Translations under genes and position numbers: made by a program
Part shown: piece after piece, positions 22,776-31,048 of the stretch
Numbering within the stretch: the first letter of the stretch is position 1
Layout of the letters: each line of letters opens with the position of its first letter
Notes under the pieces: model-generated
The model's input: only the letters and a program-made list of their open reading frames with translations
Database searches by the model: none
What the model was told of the DNA's origin: nothing
Source of the DNA: Candidatus Caccovicinus merdipullorum
Lineage (GTDB): Bacteria; Bacillota; Clostridia; Lachnospirales; Lachnospiraceae
NCBI GenBank assembly: GCA_018715905.1
Contig: DVKS01000069.1
Coordinates: 1 to 37,341 of the forward strand
Length of the DNA: 37,341 bases
Direction: 5' to 3'

Positions 22776-24110
22776 ATGGATGAAGCGCTGTTAAAGCGGG
22801 TGCTTCCTCATAGCGTAGAGGCAGAGCAGTCGGTGATCGGATCCATGTTAATGGACCGGGAGGCCATTATCTCTGCCTCTGAAATTATTACGGCAGATGA
22901 TTTTTATCAGCATCAGTACGGCGTAATGTTTGAGTCTATGGTAGAGCTGTTTAATGAGGGAAAGCCGGTGGATCTGGTCACCCTTCAGAACCGCTTAAAA
23001 GAAAAAGATGTGCCGCCGGAGGTCAGCAGCCTGGAATTTGTCCGGGACATTATGGCCACGGTTCCCACTTCGGTGAATGTAAAATCATATGCCAATATTG
23101 TCCGGGAAAAAGCGGTGCTCCGCCGTCTGATCCGGGTAAATGAGGAGATTGCAAATACCTGCTATGCAGGAAAAGAGAAGCTGGAGGATATTCTGGCTCA
23201 TACGGAGAAAGCTATATTTGATCTGCTCCAGAGCCGAAATTCCGGGGAGTTTGTGCCCATCCGGCAGGTGGCATTGAATGTACTGGAAAAGATTGAAACA
23301 GCATCCCGGTCCGGGGGAACCGTTACCGGAATTCCTACAGGATTTATTGATCTGGATTATAAGACTTCGGGCATGCAGCCCTCGGATCTGGTGCTTTTGG
23401 CGGCCCGTCCTTCCATGGGAAAGACGGCGTTCGTGCTGAATCTGGTGGATTACATAGCGGTGCGAAAGGGCCTGCCCTGTATGGTATTCAGTCTGGAAAT
23501 GTCCAAGGAGCAGCTGGTAAACCGTATGCTGGCCATGGAGTCCAATGTAGATTCCCAGAAGCTCCGTACAGGAAGTCTGACAGACGCAGACTGGGATGCT
23601 GTGGTGGAGGGTATCGGCATTATCGGCAATTCCAAGCTGATCATCGACGATACGCCGGGCATTTCCATTACAGAGCTTCGCAGCAAATGCAGAAAGATGA
23701 AGCTGGAGTACGGTCTCCAGATGATCATTATCGACTATCTGCAGCTGATGACCGGCTCAGGAAAGACCAGCGACAACCGGCAGCAGGAGATTTCCGAGAT
23801 CTCCCGTTCCTTAAAGGCGCTTGCCAGAGAGATGAACGCGCCGGTGATCGCCCTGTCCCAGTTAAGCCGTGCCTGCGAGACCAGACAGGACCATAGGCCC
23901 ATGCTTTCTGACTTAAGAGAGTCGGGAGCTATCGAGCAGGACGCGGACGTGGTTATGTTCCTTTACCGTGATGACTATTACAATAAAGATACGGATAAGC
24001 CCAATGTGGCAGAAGTAATTATCGCAAAGCAGAGAAACGGCCCAATCGGTACCGTAGAGCTTTTGTGGAGGCCGGAATTTACCAAATTTGTGAATATGGC
24101 AAAGTCCTGA
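22776..24110 (+). CDS. dnaB: Replicative DNA helicase DnaB
   Basis: This 444-residue protein is the hexameric 5'-3' helicase of the replication fork. An N-terminal helical domain (about 5-115: LPHSVEAEQSVIGSML) interacts with primase, and a RecA-like C-terminal domain (about 175-440) drives unwinding. Walker A is ARPSMGKTA (Lys216), Walker B is IIIDYLQLM, the ATP-sensing segment is ALSQLSRACE, and the end has LYRDDYY and EVIIAKQRNGPIG. No intein is present. The length fits the family. It is the last gene of the gdpP-rplI-dnaB unit; a hairpin without a T run follows. Confidence 0.98.
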   Translation: MDEALLKRVLPHSVEAEQSVIGSMLMDREAIISASEIITADDFYQHQYGVMFESMVELFNEGKPVDLVTLQNRLKEKDVPPEVSSLEFVRDIMATVPTSVNVKSYANIVREKAVLRRLIRVNEEIANTCYAGKEKLEDILAHTEKAIFDLLQSRNSGEFVPIRQVALNVLEKIETASRSGGTVTGIPTGFIDLDYKTSGMQPSDLVLLAARPSMGKTAFVLNLVDYIAVRKGLPCMVFSLEMSKEQLVNRMLAMESNVDSQKLRTGSLTDADWDAVVEGIGIIGNSKLIIDDTPGISITELRSKCRKMKLEYGLQMIIIDYLQLMTGSGKTSDNRQQEISEISRSLKALAREMNAPVIALSQLSRACETRQDHRPMLSDLRESGAIEQDADVVMFLYRDDYYNKDTDKPNVAEVIIAKQRNGPIGTVELLWRPEFTKFVNMAKS

Positions 24111-24125
24111 CGGGAACAGCCGGAG

Positions 24126-24167
24126 AGGCAGTCTGGCAGAGGGATGGTCTGCCGGAAAAGACTGCCT
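24126..24167. other. Long hairpin without T run between dnaB and the Sua5 gene
   Basis: AGGCAGTCT (24126-24134) with AGACTGCCT (24159-24167), and inside it GGCAGA with TCTGCC, form a nearly continuous stem of 15 pairs with a small bulge. No T run follows, so efficient intrinsic termination is not expected. It could be an RNA-processing or stability element, or a weak attenuator. Confidence 0.6.
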
Positions 24168-24190
24168 GAGGGCATGGAGGTTTTCAGAAA

Positions 24191-25348
24191 ATGGATACGA
24201 AACGAATCGTGATAAAGAACCGGGAGAACCCGGCAGACGAAGAGCTTTTTGAGGCGGCCCGGATCCTTAAGGAGGGCGGTCTGGTGGCATTTCCCACGGA
24301 GACGGTTTACGGCCTGGGCGGGAATGCCCTGGATGGGGATGCGGCCCGCCGGATTTATGAGGCCAAGGGGCGGCCGTCAGATAATCCTCTGATTGCCCAT
24401 ATTTCTTCCATGGAAGAGCTGGCGCCTTTGGTAAGCCGGATTCCTGAGGCCGGGCAGATTCTGGCAGAGAAATTCTGGCCGGGGCCATTGACGATGATCT
24501 TTCCCAAAAGTGATCAGGTGCCCTTAAGCACCACCGGCGGACTGGATACGGTGGCGGTGCGGATGCCCGATGATCCGGTGGCGCAGAAGCTGATCCGCCT
24601 GGCCGGCGTGCCCGTTGCGGCTCCCAGTGCCAATACCTCCGGCAGGCCCAGTCCTACCACGGCAGATCATGTATGGCAGGATCTGAATGGAAAGATCGAG
24701 ATGATCGTGGACGGCGGCCCGGTGGGAATCGGCGTGGAGTCTACCATCGTAGATGTGACAGGCCCTGTGCCGGTGATCTTAAGGCCGGGATTTATTACCC
24801 AGGAGATGCTGGATGAGCTGTTTGGCCATGTGGAGATGGATCCGGCCATCACCGGACCCATGAAGGAGGGCATCCATCCCAAGGCGCCGGGCATGAAGTA
24901 CCGGCATTATGCACCGAAGGGACAGCTTACGCTGGTTGAGCTTACGGAGAAGACGGTGAAAGCACTGTATACGCCGGGAAGCAGCCTTTACAGCCAGGTT
25001 TCCCGGATAATGGCGGACCGGGGAAGAAGCTGGGGCCTGGATCCGGAAAGTTTTTACATGGCCTGGCAAGTGAACCGCCTGGCAGAGGAGAAAGAAAAGG
25101 AAGGGTGCCGGGTGGGCGTTATCTGTACGGAGGAGACCCGGGACGTATATACTGCGGCAGTGAAGAGGAGCATCGGACGCCGCTCCAGTGCGGATTCCGT
25201 GGCCCATAACCTGTATGCGGTCCTTCGGGAATTCGATGATCTCGGGGTGGATTATATTTTTTCGGAAAGCTTTGCCAGGGATCACCTGGGGCAGGCTATC
25301 ATGAACCGGCTCAGCAAGGCGGCGGGATATCAGATCTGTCGGGTGTGA
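24191..25348 (+). CDS. L-threonylcarbamoyladenylate synthase (Sua5 type)
   Basis: This 385-residue enzyme uses threonine, bicarbonate and ATP to make the precursor for t6A37 in ANN-decoding tRNAs. The YrdC domain (about 12-210) has AFPTETVYGLGGNA, the KGRPSDNPLI loop and SANTSGRPSPT. A C-terminal Sua5 domain (about 225-385) begins with KAPGMKYRHYAPKG. This two-domain form matches YwlC/Sua5, not the short TsaC form. The length is a little above the common 340-350 residues. A GGAGG site lies ten bases before the ATG. It precedes the deaminase gene by 21 bases and is probably cotranscribed with it. The symbol is left blank because both tsaC and ywlC are in use. Confidence 0.94.
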   Translation: MDTKRIVIKNRENPADEELFEAARILKEGGLVAFPTETVYGLGGNALDGDAARRIYEAKGRPSDNPLIAHISSMEELAPLVSRIPEAGQILAEKFWPGPLTMIFPKSDQVPLSTTGGLDTVAVRMPDDPVAQKLIRLAGVPVAAPSANTSGRPSPTTADHVWQDLNGKIEMIVDGGPVGIGVESTIVDVTGPVPVILRPGFITQEMLDELFGHVEMDPAITGPMKEGIHPKAPGMKYRHYAPKGQLTLVELTEKTVKALYTPGSSLYSQVSRIMADRGRSWGLDPESFYMAWQVNRLAEEKEKEGCRVGVICTEETRDVYTAAVKRSIGRRSSADSVAHNLYAVLREFDDLGVDYIFSESFARDHLGQAIMNRLSKAAGYQICRV

Positions 25349-25369
25349 CGGCAGGGGAAAGGAGAAGAT

Positions 25370-25864
25370 ATGACGCAGAAGAGAGAAGACTATATTACAT
25401 GGGATGAGTATTTTATGGGGGTTGCTTACCTTTCCGCCAAGCGGTCCAAGGATCCAAGCACCCAGGTAGGCGCCTGTATTGTCAGCCAGGACAATAAGAT
25501 TCTGTCCATGGGCTACAATGGTTTTCCCAAGGGCTGTTCCGATGATGAATTTCCCTGGGGAAAGGAACATGAACTGGATGATCCTTATAATTCCAAGTAT
25601 TTTTATTCTACCCACAGCGAGCTGAATGCGATCTTAAATTACCGGGGGGGAAGCCTGGAGGGAAGCAAGCTTTATGTGACCCTTTTTCCCTGCAATGAAT
25701 GTGCCAAGGCCATCATTCAGGCGGGGATCAGGACACTGATCTATGCCTGTGACAAGTACAGCGAAACGCCGGCGGTGCGGGCCTCCAAGCGAATGCTGAA
25801 TGCGGCAGGGGTGCGCTACTACCAGTATGAGCCTTCAGGCCGGACCATCAAGATCCAGGTGTAG
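25370..25864 (+). CDS. dCMP deaminase (ComEB-like)
   Basis: This 164-residue zinc deaminase converts dCMP to dUMP for thymidylate synthesis. The zinc site is THSELNAIL (His82, catalytic Glu84) and PCNEC (Cys108, Cys111), typical of the deoxycytidylate deaminase subgroup. SKDPSTQVGACIV and YNGFPKG are also family hallmarks. AAGGAGAAG precedes the ATG. It is named comEB in competence operons of bacilli, but here it stands away from any comEA/comEC gene, so a nucleotide-metabolism role is preferred. The frame is intact and the length normal. Confidence 0.94.
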   Translation: MTQKREDYITWDEYFMGVAYLSAKRSKDPSTQVGACIVSQDNKILSMGYNGFPKGCSDDEFPWGKEHELDDPYNSKYFYSTHSELNAILNYRGGSLEGSKLYVTLFPCNECAKAIIQAGIRTLIYACDKYSETPAVRASKRMLNAAGVRYYQYEPSGRTIKIQV

Positions 25865-25893
25865 CCGCCTGCAGGAAGTGAGGATACCGATAC

Positions 25894-27705
25894 ATGAAAT
25901 GTCTTTTGGCGGCAATAAACGCAAAATATATCCATTCCAACCTGGGGGTGTACAGCCTGAAGGCGTACGCCGAAAAACACCTGGGCCAGGATGTGGAGAT
26001 TGAGATCGGAGAGTATACCATTAACCATTCCCAGGAGGCGATCCTGGCGGATCTATACCGGAGAAAGCCGGATGTGGCAGCTTTTTCCTGCTATATCTGG
26101 AATATTGACTATGTAAAGCAGCTGATTGCTGATCTGCCCAAGGTCCTTCCAGGGACCCGGATCTGGCTGGGAGGCCCGGAAGTTTCCTATAATGGAGCCG
26201 GGCTTCTTTCGCGTTTTCCCCAGGTTTCCCTGGTGATGAAAGGGGAAGGGGAGGAGACTTTCAGCCGTCTTTTGTCCTGTTTTCGGAGTCTCGGGAAAGA
26301 GGAGAGGGGAACGGCAGCGAAGACAGAAGGCCAGACGGGGCTGACGCAGCTGGATGAAGAAGGGTGGGATCAGGCGCTGGAGCATATCCCGGGAATCGTG
26401 TACCGGAGACGGGACAGCCGGATCCAGGATACGAAAACGGCACCTCTTATGGATCTCAATGACCTTCCCTTTCCCTATCAGAATATGGAAGGGATGGAGC
26501 ATCGGATCATTTATTATGAAAGCAGCCGGGGCTGCCCCTTTTCCTGCAGCTACTGCCTTTCGTCTCTGGATAAGACGGTCCGTTTCCGGAGAATGGATCT
26601 GGTTAAGAAAGAACTTGCCTTTTTCCTGGAGCGCAGGGTGCCCCAGGTCAAGTTCGTGGACCGGACCTTCAACTGCAAAAAAAGTCATGCCATGGAGATC
26701 TGGCGGTATCTGGCGGAACATGATAACGGCGTAACGAATTTCCATTTTGAAATTTCCGCGGATCTTTTGGACGAAGAGGAACTTTCTCTGTTCCGAAAGA
26801 TGCGGCCGGGGCTGATCCAGCTGGAGACCGGAGTCCAGACGGCCAATCCACGGACCCTTCAGGAGATACGGAGAAAGACGGATTTAAACCGGATCCGGGA
26901 GATGACGCTGCGCATTCACCGCTTCCAGAATATCCACCAGCATCTGGATCTGATCGCTGGTCTTCCCTGGGAGGATAAAGAAAGTTTTCTGAATTCTTTT
27001 GATCAGGTTTATGCTATGAGGCCGGACCAGCTGCAGCTTGGCTTTCTTAAGGTATTGAAAGGCTCCTTTATGGAAGAGCAGAAGGAGGCCTACGGTCTGA
27101 CCTTTACGGAACGGCCGCCTTTTGAGGTTCTCTCGACCCGATGGCTTTCTTATGCCGATGTGCTGGAATTAAAGCGGATAGAGGAAATGGTGGAAGTTTA
27201 CTATAACAGCGGCCAGTTTTCCAATACCATAAAGCAGATGGAAGGTTTTTTCCCCCGGCCTGCCCGGATGTTTCAGGAGCTGGGAGAATGGCATGAACAG
27301 ATGGGGCTTCGGGACATGGGACACAGCCGCCTGGCCCGGTATGAAAATTTGTTCCGGTTTCTGGCTGAAAGATTTCCAGATGAAGGGGATCTGTTCCGGG
27401 ATGCCCTGACGGTGGATTATTGTCTGCGGGAAAATGCAGGAACGCGGCCTTCCTTTGCCAGGGACCAGAAAGAATACCGGGAAGGGATCCGCAGTTTTTA
27501 CCAGGAAGAAGGGAAAGCCCGCCGGTATCTTAACTGCGGATACGAAGGTTTTGATTCCAGGCAGATGGCAAAGATGACGCATTTGGAGGTCCTTGGAGAT
27601 GGAAGGGTTCTTTTGTTTGATTACCGGAACCGGGATGCTCTGACGAAGAATGCCGCAGTGTGGGAGGTTGTTTTTCCGGAGGAATCATCCTGCGCCGGCG
27701 GCTGA
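25894..27705 (+). CDS. B12-binding-domain radical SAM protein with C-terminal DUF4080-like region
   Basis: This is a 603-residue protein. The first part (about 1-145) is a B12-binding-type Rossmann domain, starting MKCLLAAINAKYIHSN and including WLGGPEVSY. A radical SAM core (about 195-420) has the iron-sulphur motif GCPFSCSYC (Cys214, 218, 221), followed by VKFVDRTFN and LETGVQT. The C-terminal region (about 430-600) matches the DUF4080 type of helical tail. Family members are annotated in many Clostridia, but I know of no established substrate. Residues around 120-160 form a charged insertion. The last codons lie inside a dispersed GC-rich repeat (27691-27739), so the C terminus CAGG may have been created by that element. 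The start is set by GTGAGGATA upstream. Confidence 0.88.
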   Translation: MKCLLAAINAKYIHSNLGVYSLKAYAEKHLGQDVEIEIGEYTINHSQEAILADLYRRKPDVAAFSCYIWNIDYVKQLIADLPKVLPGTRIWLGGPEVSYNGAGLLSRFPQVSLVMKGEGEETFSRLLSCFRSLGKEERGTAAKTEGQTGLTQLDEEGWDQALEHIPGIVYRRRDSRIQDTKTAPLMDLNDLPFPYQNMEGMEHRIIYYESSRGCPFSCSYCLSSLDKTVRFRRMDLVKKELAFFLERRVPQVKFVDRTFNCKKSHAMEIWRYLAEHDNGVTNFHFEISADLLDEEELSLFRKMRPGLIQLETGVQTANPRTLQEIRRKTDLNRIREMTLRIHRFQNIHQHLDLIAGLPWEDKESFLNSFDQVYAMRPDQLQLGFLKVLKGSFMEEQKEAYGLTFTERPPFEVLSTRWLSYADVLELKRIEEMVEVYYNSGQFSNTIKQMEGFFPRPARMFQELGEWHEQMGLRDMGHSRLARYENLFRFLAERFPDEGDLFRDALTVDYCLRENAGTRPSFARDQKEYREGIRSFYQEEGKARRYLNCGYEGFDSRQMAKMTHLEVLGDGRVLLFDYRNRDALTKNAAVWEVVFPEESSCAGG

Positions 27706-27739
27706 CGCTCCAGCCATCCCATGAAGGTTCGGCGGCAGG
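27691..27739. repeat. Dispersed GC-rich repeat, copy 2
   Basis: TGCGCCGGCGG (27691-27701), CGCTCCAGCCATCCC (27706-27720), TGAA and TCGGCGGCAGG (27729-27739) follow the same order as at 19073-19131, with one mismatch in the second block. It overlaps the last five codons, including the stop, of the radical SAM gene. Confidence 0.6.
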
Positions 27740-27775
27740 GCGATCTAACCATAAAGGCGGCAGGAGGTGTGCAGG

Positions 27776-28483
27776 ATGGTGAATTCATATGTGGCAGTGG
27801 ATCTGGAGACCACCGGCTTAAATCCGAAGACGGATCGGATCCTGGAAATCGGTGGTCTGCGGATCGAAGACGGGAAGGCGGTGGGAGAATTTCAGATGCT
27901 GGTGAATCCGGGATTTCCTCTTGAGGAGAGTGTGACCCGGATTACAGGCATTACGGATGCCATGGCGGCAGAGGGGGAAGATCCGAAGCGGGCAGTGGAA
28001 TCGTTTTTGTCCTTCTGCGGCGGACTTCCGATCCTGGGCCATCGGGTGATCTTTGATTACAGTTTCCTGAAGCGGGCGGCGGTAAATCTGGGTCATTCCT
28101 GGGAAAAAGAGGGGATCGATACGCTGGATTTGTGCCGCCGGTTCATGCCGGCAGAGGAGAGGAAAAATCTGAAGGATGCCTGCCGGTTTTTCGGCATTGC
28201 GGACAGGGGCAGCCACCGGGCTCTTTTGGATGCCTGGAGCGCCCATTTTCTGTATCAGGAACTGTGCCGGCGGTATTTGGGGGAGGATGAAAAACCGTTC
28301 CTTCCCAAACCGCTGATTTACAAGGTAAAAAGGGAACAGCCGGCTTCAAAAAGGCAAAAAGAACGCTTGCAGGAATTACTAAAATATCATAAAATAAAAG
28401 CACCTGTGCAAATCGACGGTTTGACCAGGAATGAGGCGTCCCGTATGGCGGACAAAATCACAGCAAAATATGGAAGAATATAA
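27776..28483 (+). CDS. DnaQ-like 3'-5' exonuclease
   Basis: This 235-residue protein has a DEDDh exonuclease domain (about 4-170). Exo I is VAVDLETTGLNP (Asp9, Glu11), followed by ITGITDAM, then Exo II LGHRVIFDYSFL, and Exo III HRALLDAW with the paired His and Asp. A basic C-terminal tail (about 185-235) carries QKERLQELLKYHKI and may bind nucleic acid or a partner. It resembles the epsilon proofreading subunit family, but Firmicutes with PolC do not need DnaQ for proofreading, so a repair or RNA-trimming role is as likely. The ATG at 27776 follows AGGAGG by eight bases; a GTG nine bases earlier overlaps that site and is rejected. Confidence 0.9.
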   Translation: MVNSYVAVDLETTGLNPKTDRILEIGGLRIEDGKAVGEFQMLVNPGFPLEESVTRITGITDAMAAEGEDPKRAVESFLSFCGGLPILGHRVIFDYSFLKRAAVNLGHSWEKEGIDTLDLCRRFMPAEERKNLKDACRFFGIADRGSHRALLDAWSAHFLYQELCRRYLGEDEKPFLPKPLIYKVKREQPASKRQKERLQELLKYHKIKAPVQIDGLTRNEASRMADKITAKYGRI

Positions 28484-28498
28484 AAGAGGTGATAATCC

Positions 28499-28606
28499 AT
28501 GATGAACATGCGTAAAAATAGAAAAAGACAGATCGTTTCTGCGGTTATTGTCGTTGTTCTGATTGCGGCCATGGTGATCCCGACGGTCGCAATATATCTG
28601 CGTTAG
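28499..28606 (+). CDS. 35-residue single-pass membrane peptide
   Basis: A short open frame encodes a very basic head (MRKNRKRQ region) and one hydrophobic helix (about 12-33: IVSAVIVVVLIAAMVI) ending in LR. A good AGAGGTGAT ribosome site at 28485-28493 precedes it, and a second ATG directly follows the first, so the start may be 28499 or 28502. It lies in the gap between the exonuclease and VanW genes, and its stop at 28604-28606 is 12 bases before the VanW start. Its size and charge pattern recall Prli42-type membrane miniproteins, which anchor stressosomes in Listeria. That likeness is only in layout and no function is claimed. It is too short for ordinary gene finders. Confidence 0.7.
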   Translation: MMNMRKNRKRQIVSAVIVVVLIAAMVIPTVAIYLR

Positions 28607-28617
28607 TGAGGAGAATT

Positions 28618-30363
28618 ATGAAAAAGCACAGGTTTTGCACAGCGGCTCTTTTGGGAGCGGCTGTTGTAAGCTGCTGGGGGGGAATGGATTCGTTTGCCGC
28701 AGAGGCCGTGATCACACAGGATCCGGCAGCACGTGCCGGTGATGTGTCCTGCCGGATTCCCCAGGGGCTGTCAGTGGGAGACCGTTCTCTGGAAGGCCTT
28801 ACTCTGGACGAGGCTCTGGAGACGGTTTCGGCTTATGTGGACGAACTGCTGGCGCGGCCGGTTACACTTACGGCGGGGGAAAGCAGCATCACGGCGGCAG
28901 CCGGTGAGCTGGGCGTGACGTGGAGCAATGAAGAAGAAGTGACAGAGGCGGTGAGCCTCTATGAAAACAGCAACCTTCTGAAGCGCTATATGATCCAGGA
29001 AGACTTAAAGCAGGAACCGGAGTCGGTTCCGGTAGTCACCGAGATCAGCGCCGAGGGCGTAGAGCAGTTTGTGTCCGGACATTTAAGCGGCGTTGGCCAG
29101 GAGGCCCAGGATGCCGTGATTGTAAGAGAAAACGGTGAATTTATTATTACACCGGAGGTCACCGGCTACGCGGTGGATATGGAAGCCACCTGCCAGGCGC
29201 TGCGGGAGGCTTTGGGACAGGGACTGGAACAGGAAATTCTCGTCCAGGCAGTGGTGAAGGAGACGGAACCGGAAGTGACGGCTGCAAAGCTGGAGACCAT
29301 CCAGGATGTACTGGGAACCTTTTCCACAGATTTTTCCAGCAGCGGAGCGGCCCGATCCACCAACCTTTCGGTAGGCGCTGCCAAGATCAACGGCCGGGTG
29401 CTGATGCCGGGAGAAACGCTGTCAGGCTACGAGTGCCTGCAGCCTTTTACAGAGGCCAATGGCTATAAAGCAGCTGCTTCTTATGAAAACGGCCAGGTGG
29501 TGGACAGCATAGGCGGCGGCGTATGCCAGATTTCCACAACCTTATATAATGCGTCGCTTCTGGCGGAGCTGGAGATTACCCAGAGACAGAACCATTCCAT
29601 GACGGTAGGATATGTGAAGCCTTCCCAGGATGCGGCCATTGCCGGCACTTATAAAGACATCAAGGTAACGAATCCTTATGACACTCCAGTCTATATTGAA
29701 GGCTACACCAAAGGAAGAACCATTACGTTTACCATATACGGTCAGGAGACCAGACCGGAGAACCGGAGCATCCGGTTTGAGTCAGAGACTTTGCAGAGGA
29801 TCGATCCGGGTGCGCCCAAGGAGGTGCTGAATACTTCCCTTGCACCGGGAGCAAGAGTACAGATCCAGTCAGCCCATACCGGGCTTAAGTCCCGCCTGTG
29901 GAAGATCGTGACGGTAGACGGTGTGGAGCAGGAGAGGACCATCGTATCTTCCGATACGTATAATGCTTCCCCGGCTATCATCCAGATAGGACCGCCGGTA
30001 CCAGTTGTTCCGGAAACCCAGAGCCAGACTATTCCGGAGACGGCGGCCGGTGAGGGTGTGACGGGCGAGAGTACGGACATAACTGCCGGTCAGAATCCGG
30101 CAGGAGAAGCTGCCGGGGAAAGCGCAGCTCCCGATGTGTCCGCTGCGCCATCGGCAGAGACAGCGGGCGAAAGCGGAGCGCAGAGTGGGCCTGCTGCGCC
30201 ATCGGCGGAGACTGCGGCAGAGAGCGCAGGCCAGAGTGGGCCTGCCATACCGCCGGCAGAGACCGGCACAGAGAGTGCAGGTCCCGATGCATCGGCTGCG
30301 CCGTCAGGAGAGGCTGCTGCCAGCCAGGTCGCGCCGGCGCCGTCGCCTGAAGTGATGCAGTAA
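28618..30363 (+). CDS. Secreted VanW family protein with repetitive tail
   Basis: This 581-residue exported protein has a signal peptide (about 1-27, ending SFA). Two peptidoglycan-binding-like segments (about 40-220, with SLEGLTLDEALE and ITPEVTGYAVDMEA) precede a VanW domain (about 240-375) with TNLSVGAAKINGRVLMPGE and the conserved GGGVCQISTTLYNASL. A G5-like beta region (about 375-455) follows. The tail (about 460-581) is Ala/Pro/Ser/Glu-rich and contains imperfect repeats of SAETAGES-like units of about 20 residues. VanW proteins occur in vancomycin-resistance clusters and widely in Clostridia; the function of the domain is unknown, and no van resistance genes are near. The ATG at 28618 follows AGGAG; a GTG at 28606 is possible but less likely. 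Confidence 0.9.
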   Translation: MKKHRFCTAALLGAAVVSCWGGMDSFAAEAVITQDPAARAGDVSCRIPQGLSVGDRSLEGLTLDEALETVSAYVDELLARPVTLTAGESSITAAAGELGVTWSNEEEVTEAVSLYENSNLLKRYMIQEDLKQEPESVPVVTEISAEGVEQFVSGHLSGVGQEAQDAVIVRENGEFIITPEVTGYAVDMEATCQALREALGQGLEQEILVQAVVKETEPEVTAAKLETIQDVLGTFSTDFSSSGAARSTNLSVGAAKINGRVLMPGETLSGYECLQPFTEANGYKAAASYENGQVVDSIGGGVCQISTTLYNASLLAELEITQRQNHSMTVGYVKPSQDAAIAGTYKDIKVTNPYDTPVYIEGYTKGRTITFTIYGQETRPENRSIRFESETLQRIDPGAPKEVLNTSLAPGARVQIQSAHTGLKSRLWKIVTVDGVEQERTIVSSDTYNASPAIIQIGPPVPVVPETQSQTIPETAAGEGVTGESTDITAGQNPAGEAAGESAAPDVSAAPSAETAGESGAQSGPAAPSAETAAESAGQSGPAIPPAETGTESAGPDASAAPSGEAAASQVAPAPSPEVMQ

Positions 30364-30379
30364 GTGCGGAGGGATAAAG

Positions 30380-31048
30380 ATGCTGGAAGATGAAAGAAAA
30401 GGACGGATGAAGCCGGGGCAGGACCTGGTGGCAGTGGGCCGGATCGGACGGCCGGGCACCAGGGCACTGGCAGAGGGGCGGAAAGAAGAACTTTCCAGAT
30501 GGTTTTCTCAAAATTATCAGAAACAGATTGCAGAGAGCCGGGAGCCGGAGGTTTCCCGGCATCTGGACTATTTTAGGGAACTGGGAGCTGCGGCATATGA
30601 GCCTGCAGGCCGGGGCGGGATTTTAAAGGCCATCTGGGATCTGACGGGAGCCTGCCGCGCCGGGGCCGTGTTCTGGCTCAGACGGATTCCGGTGGGACAG
30701 GATACCATCGAAGTCTGCGAGCGGTGCGGGGCCAATCCCTACCGTCTCTGGTGCGGCAGCTGCATGGTTCTGGCTGCCCAAAACGGCGGGCGGATCGTGG
30801 AAGCTTGCCATGAACTGGGGATCCCCGCAGCCGTTATCGGACAGGTAACAGAAGGGATTGCCAGAGAAATGCGTCATGGCGATGAGACCGGTTATCTGGA
30901 GCGGCCGAGAGAAGATGAACTGGTCCGGATCCTTGGAGCAGAACAGGCTGCGGCTCTTTTATCAAAGGAGGGAATCCCGGCAGAAGAACTGCTTCTGATG
31001 GAGCCTTCCCCGGCAGACGGGGATCCGGGAATGGAGGAAGAAGAATGA
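30380..31048 (+). CDS. AIR-synthase C-domain-like protein
   Basis: This 222-residue protein corresponds mainly to the C-terminal domain of the PurM/HypE/SelD superfamily. CGANPYRLWCGSCMVLAA occupies the usual NPYRL position, and GIPAAVIGQVTEGIAREM followed by LERPREDEL matches the end of AIRS_C. It lacks the N-terminal ATP-binding half, so it is unlikely to be a full synthase. Two CxxC pairs (CERC and CGSC) about ten residues apart could hold a metal. The N-terminal 70 residues are charged and of unknown fold. It lies 17 bases after the VanW gene and overlaps the Lrp gene by four bases. The family call is moderately sure; the activity is unknown. Confidence 0.72.
   Translation: MLEDERKGRMKPGQDLVAVGRIGRPGTRALAEGRKEELSRWFSQNYQKQIAESREPEVSRHLDYFRELGAAAYEPAGRGGILKAIWDLTGACRAGAVFWLRRIPVGQDTIEVCERCGANPYRLWCGSCMVLAAQNGGRIVEACHELGIPAAVIGQVTEGIAREMRHGDETGYLERPREDELVRILGAEQAAALLSKEGIPAEELLLMEPSPADGDPGMEEEE

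Noticed and set aside
25370-25864. Competence gene comEB
   Set aside because: The protein is a normal dCMP deaminase and no comEA or comEC gene is adjacent, so a competence role is not supported.
28618-30363. Vancomycin-resistance gene
   Set aside because: The VanW domain alone does not give resistance, and no vanHAX-, vanRS- or ligase-like genes lie near.
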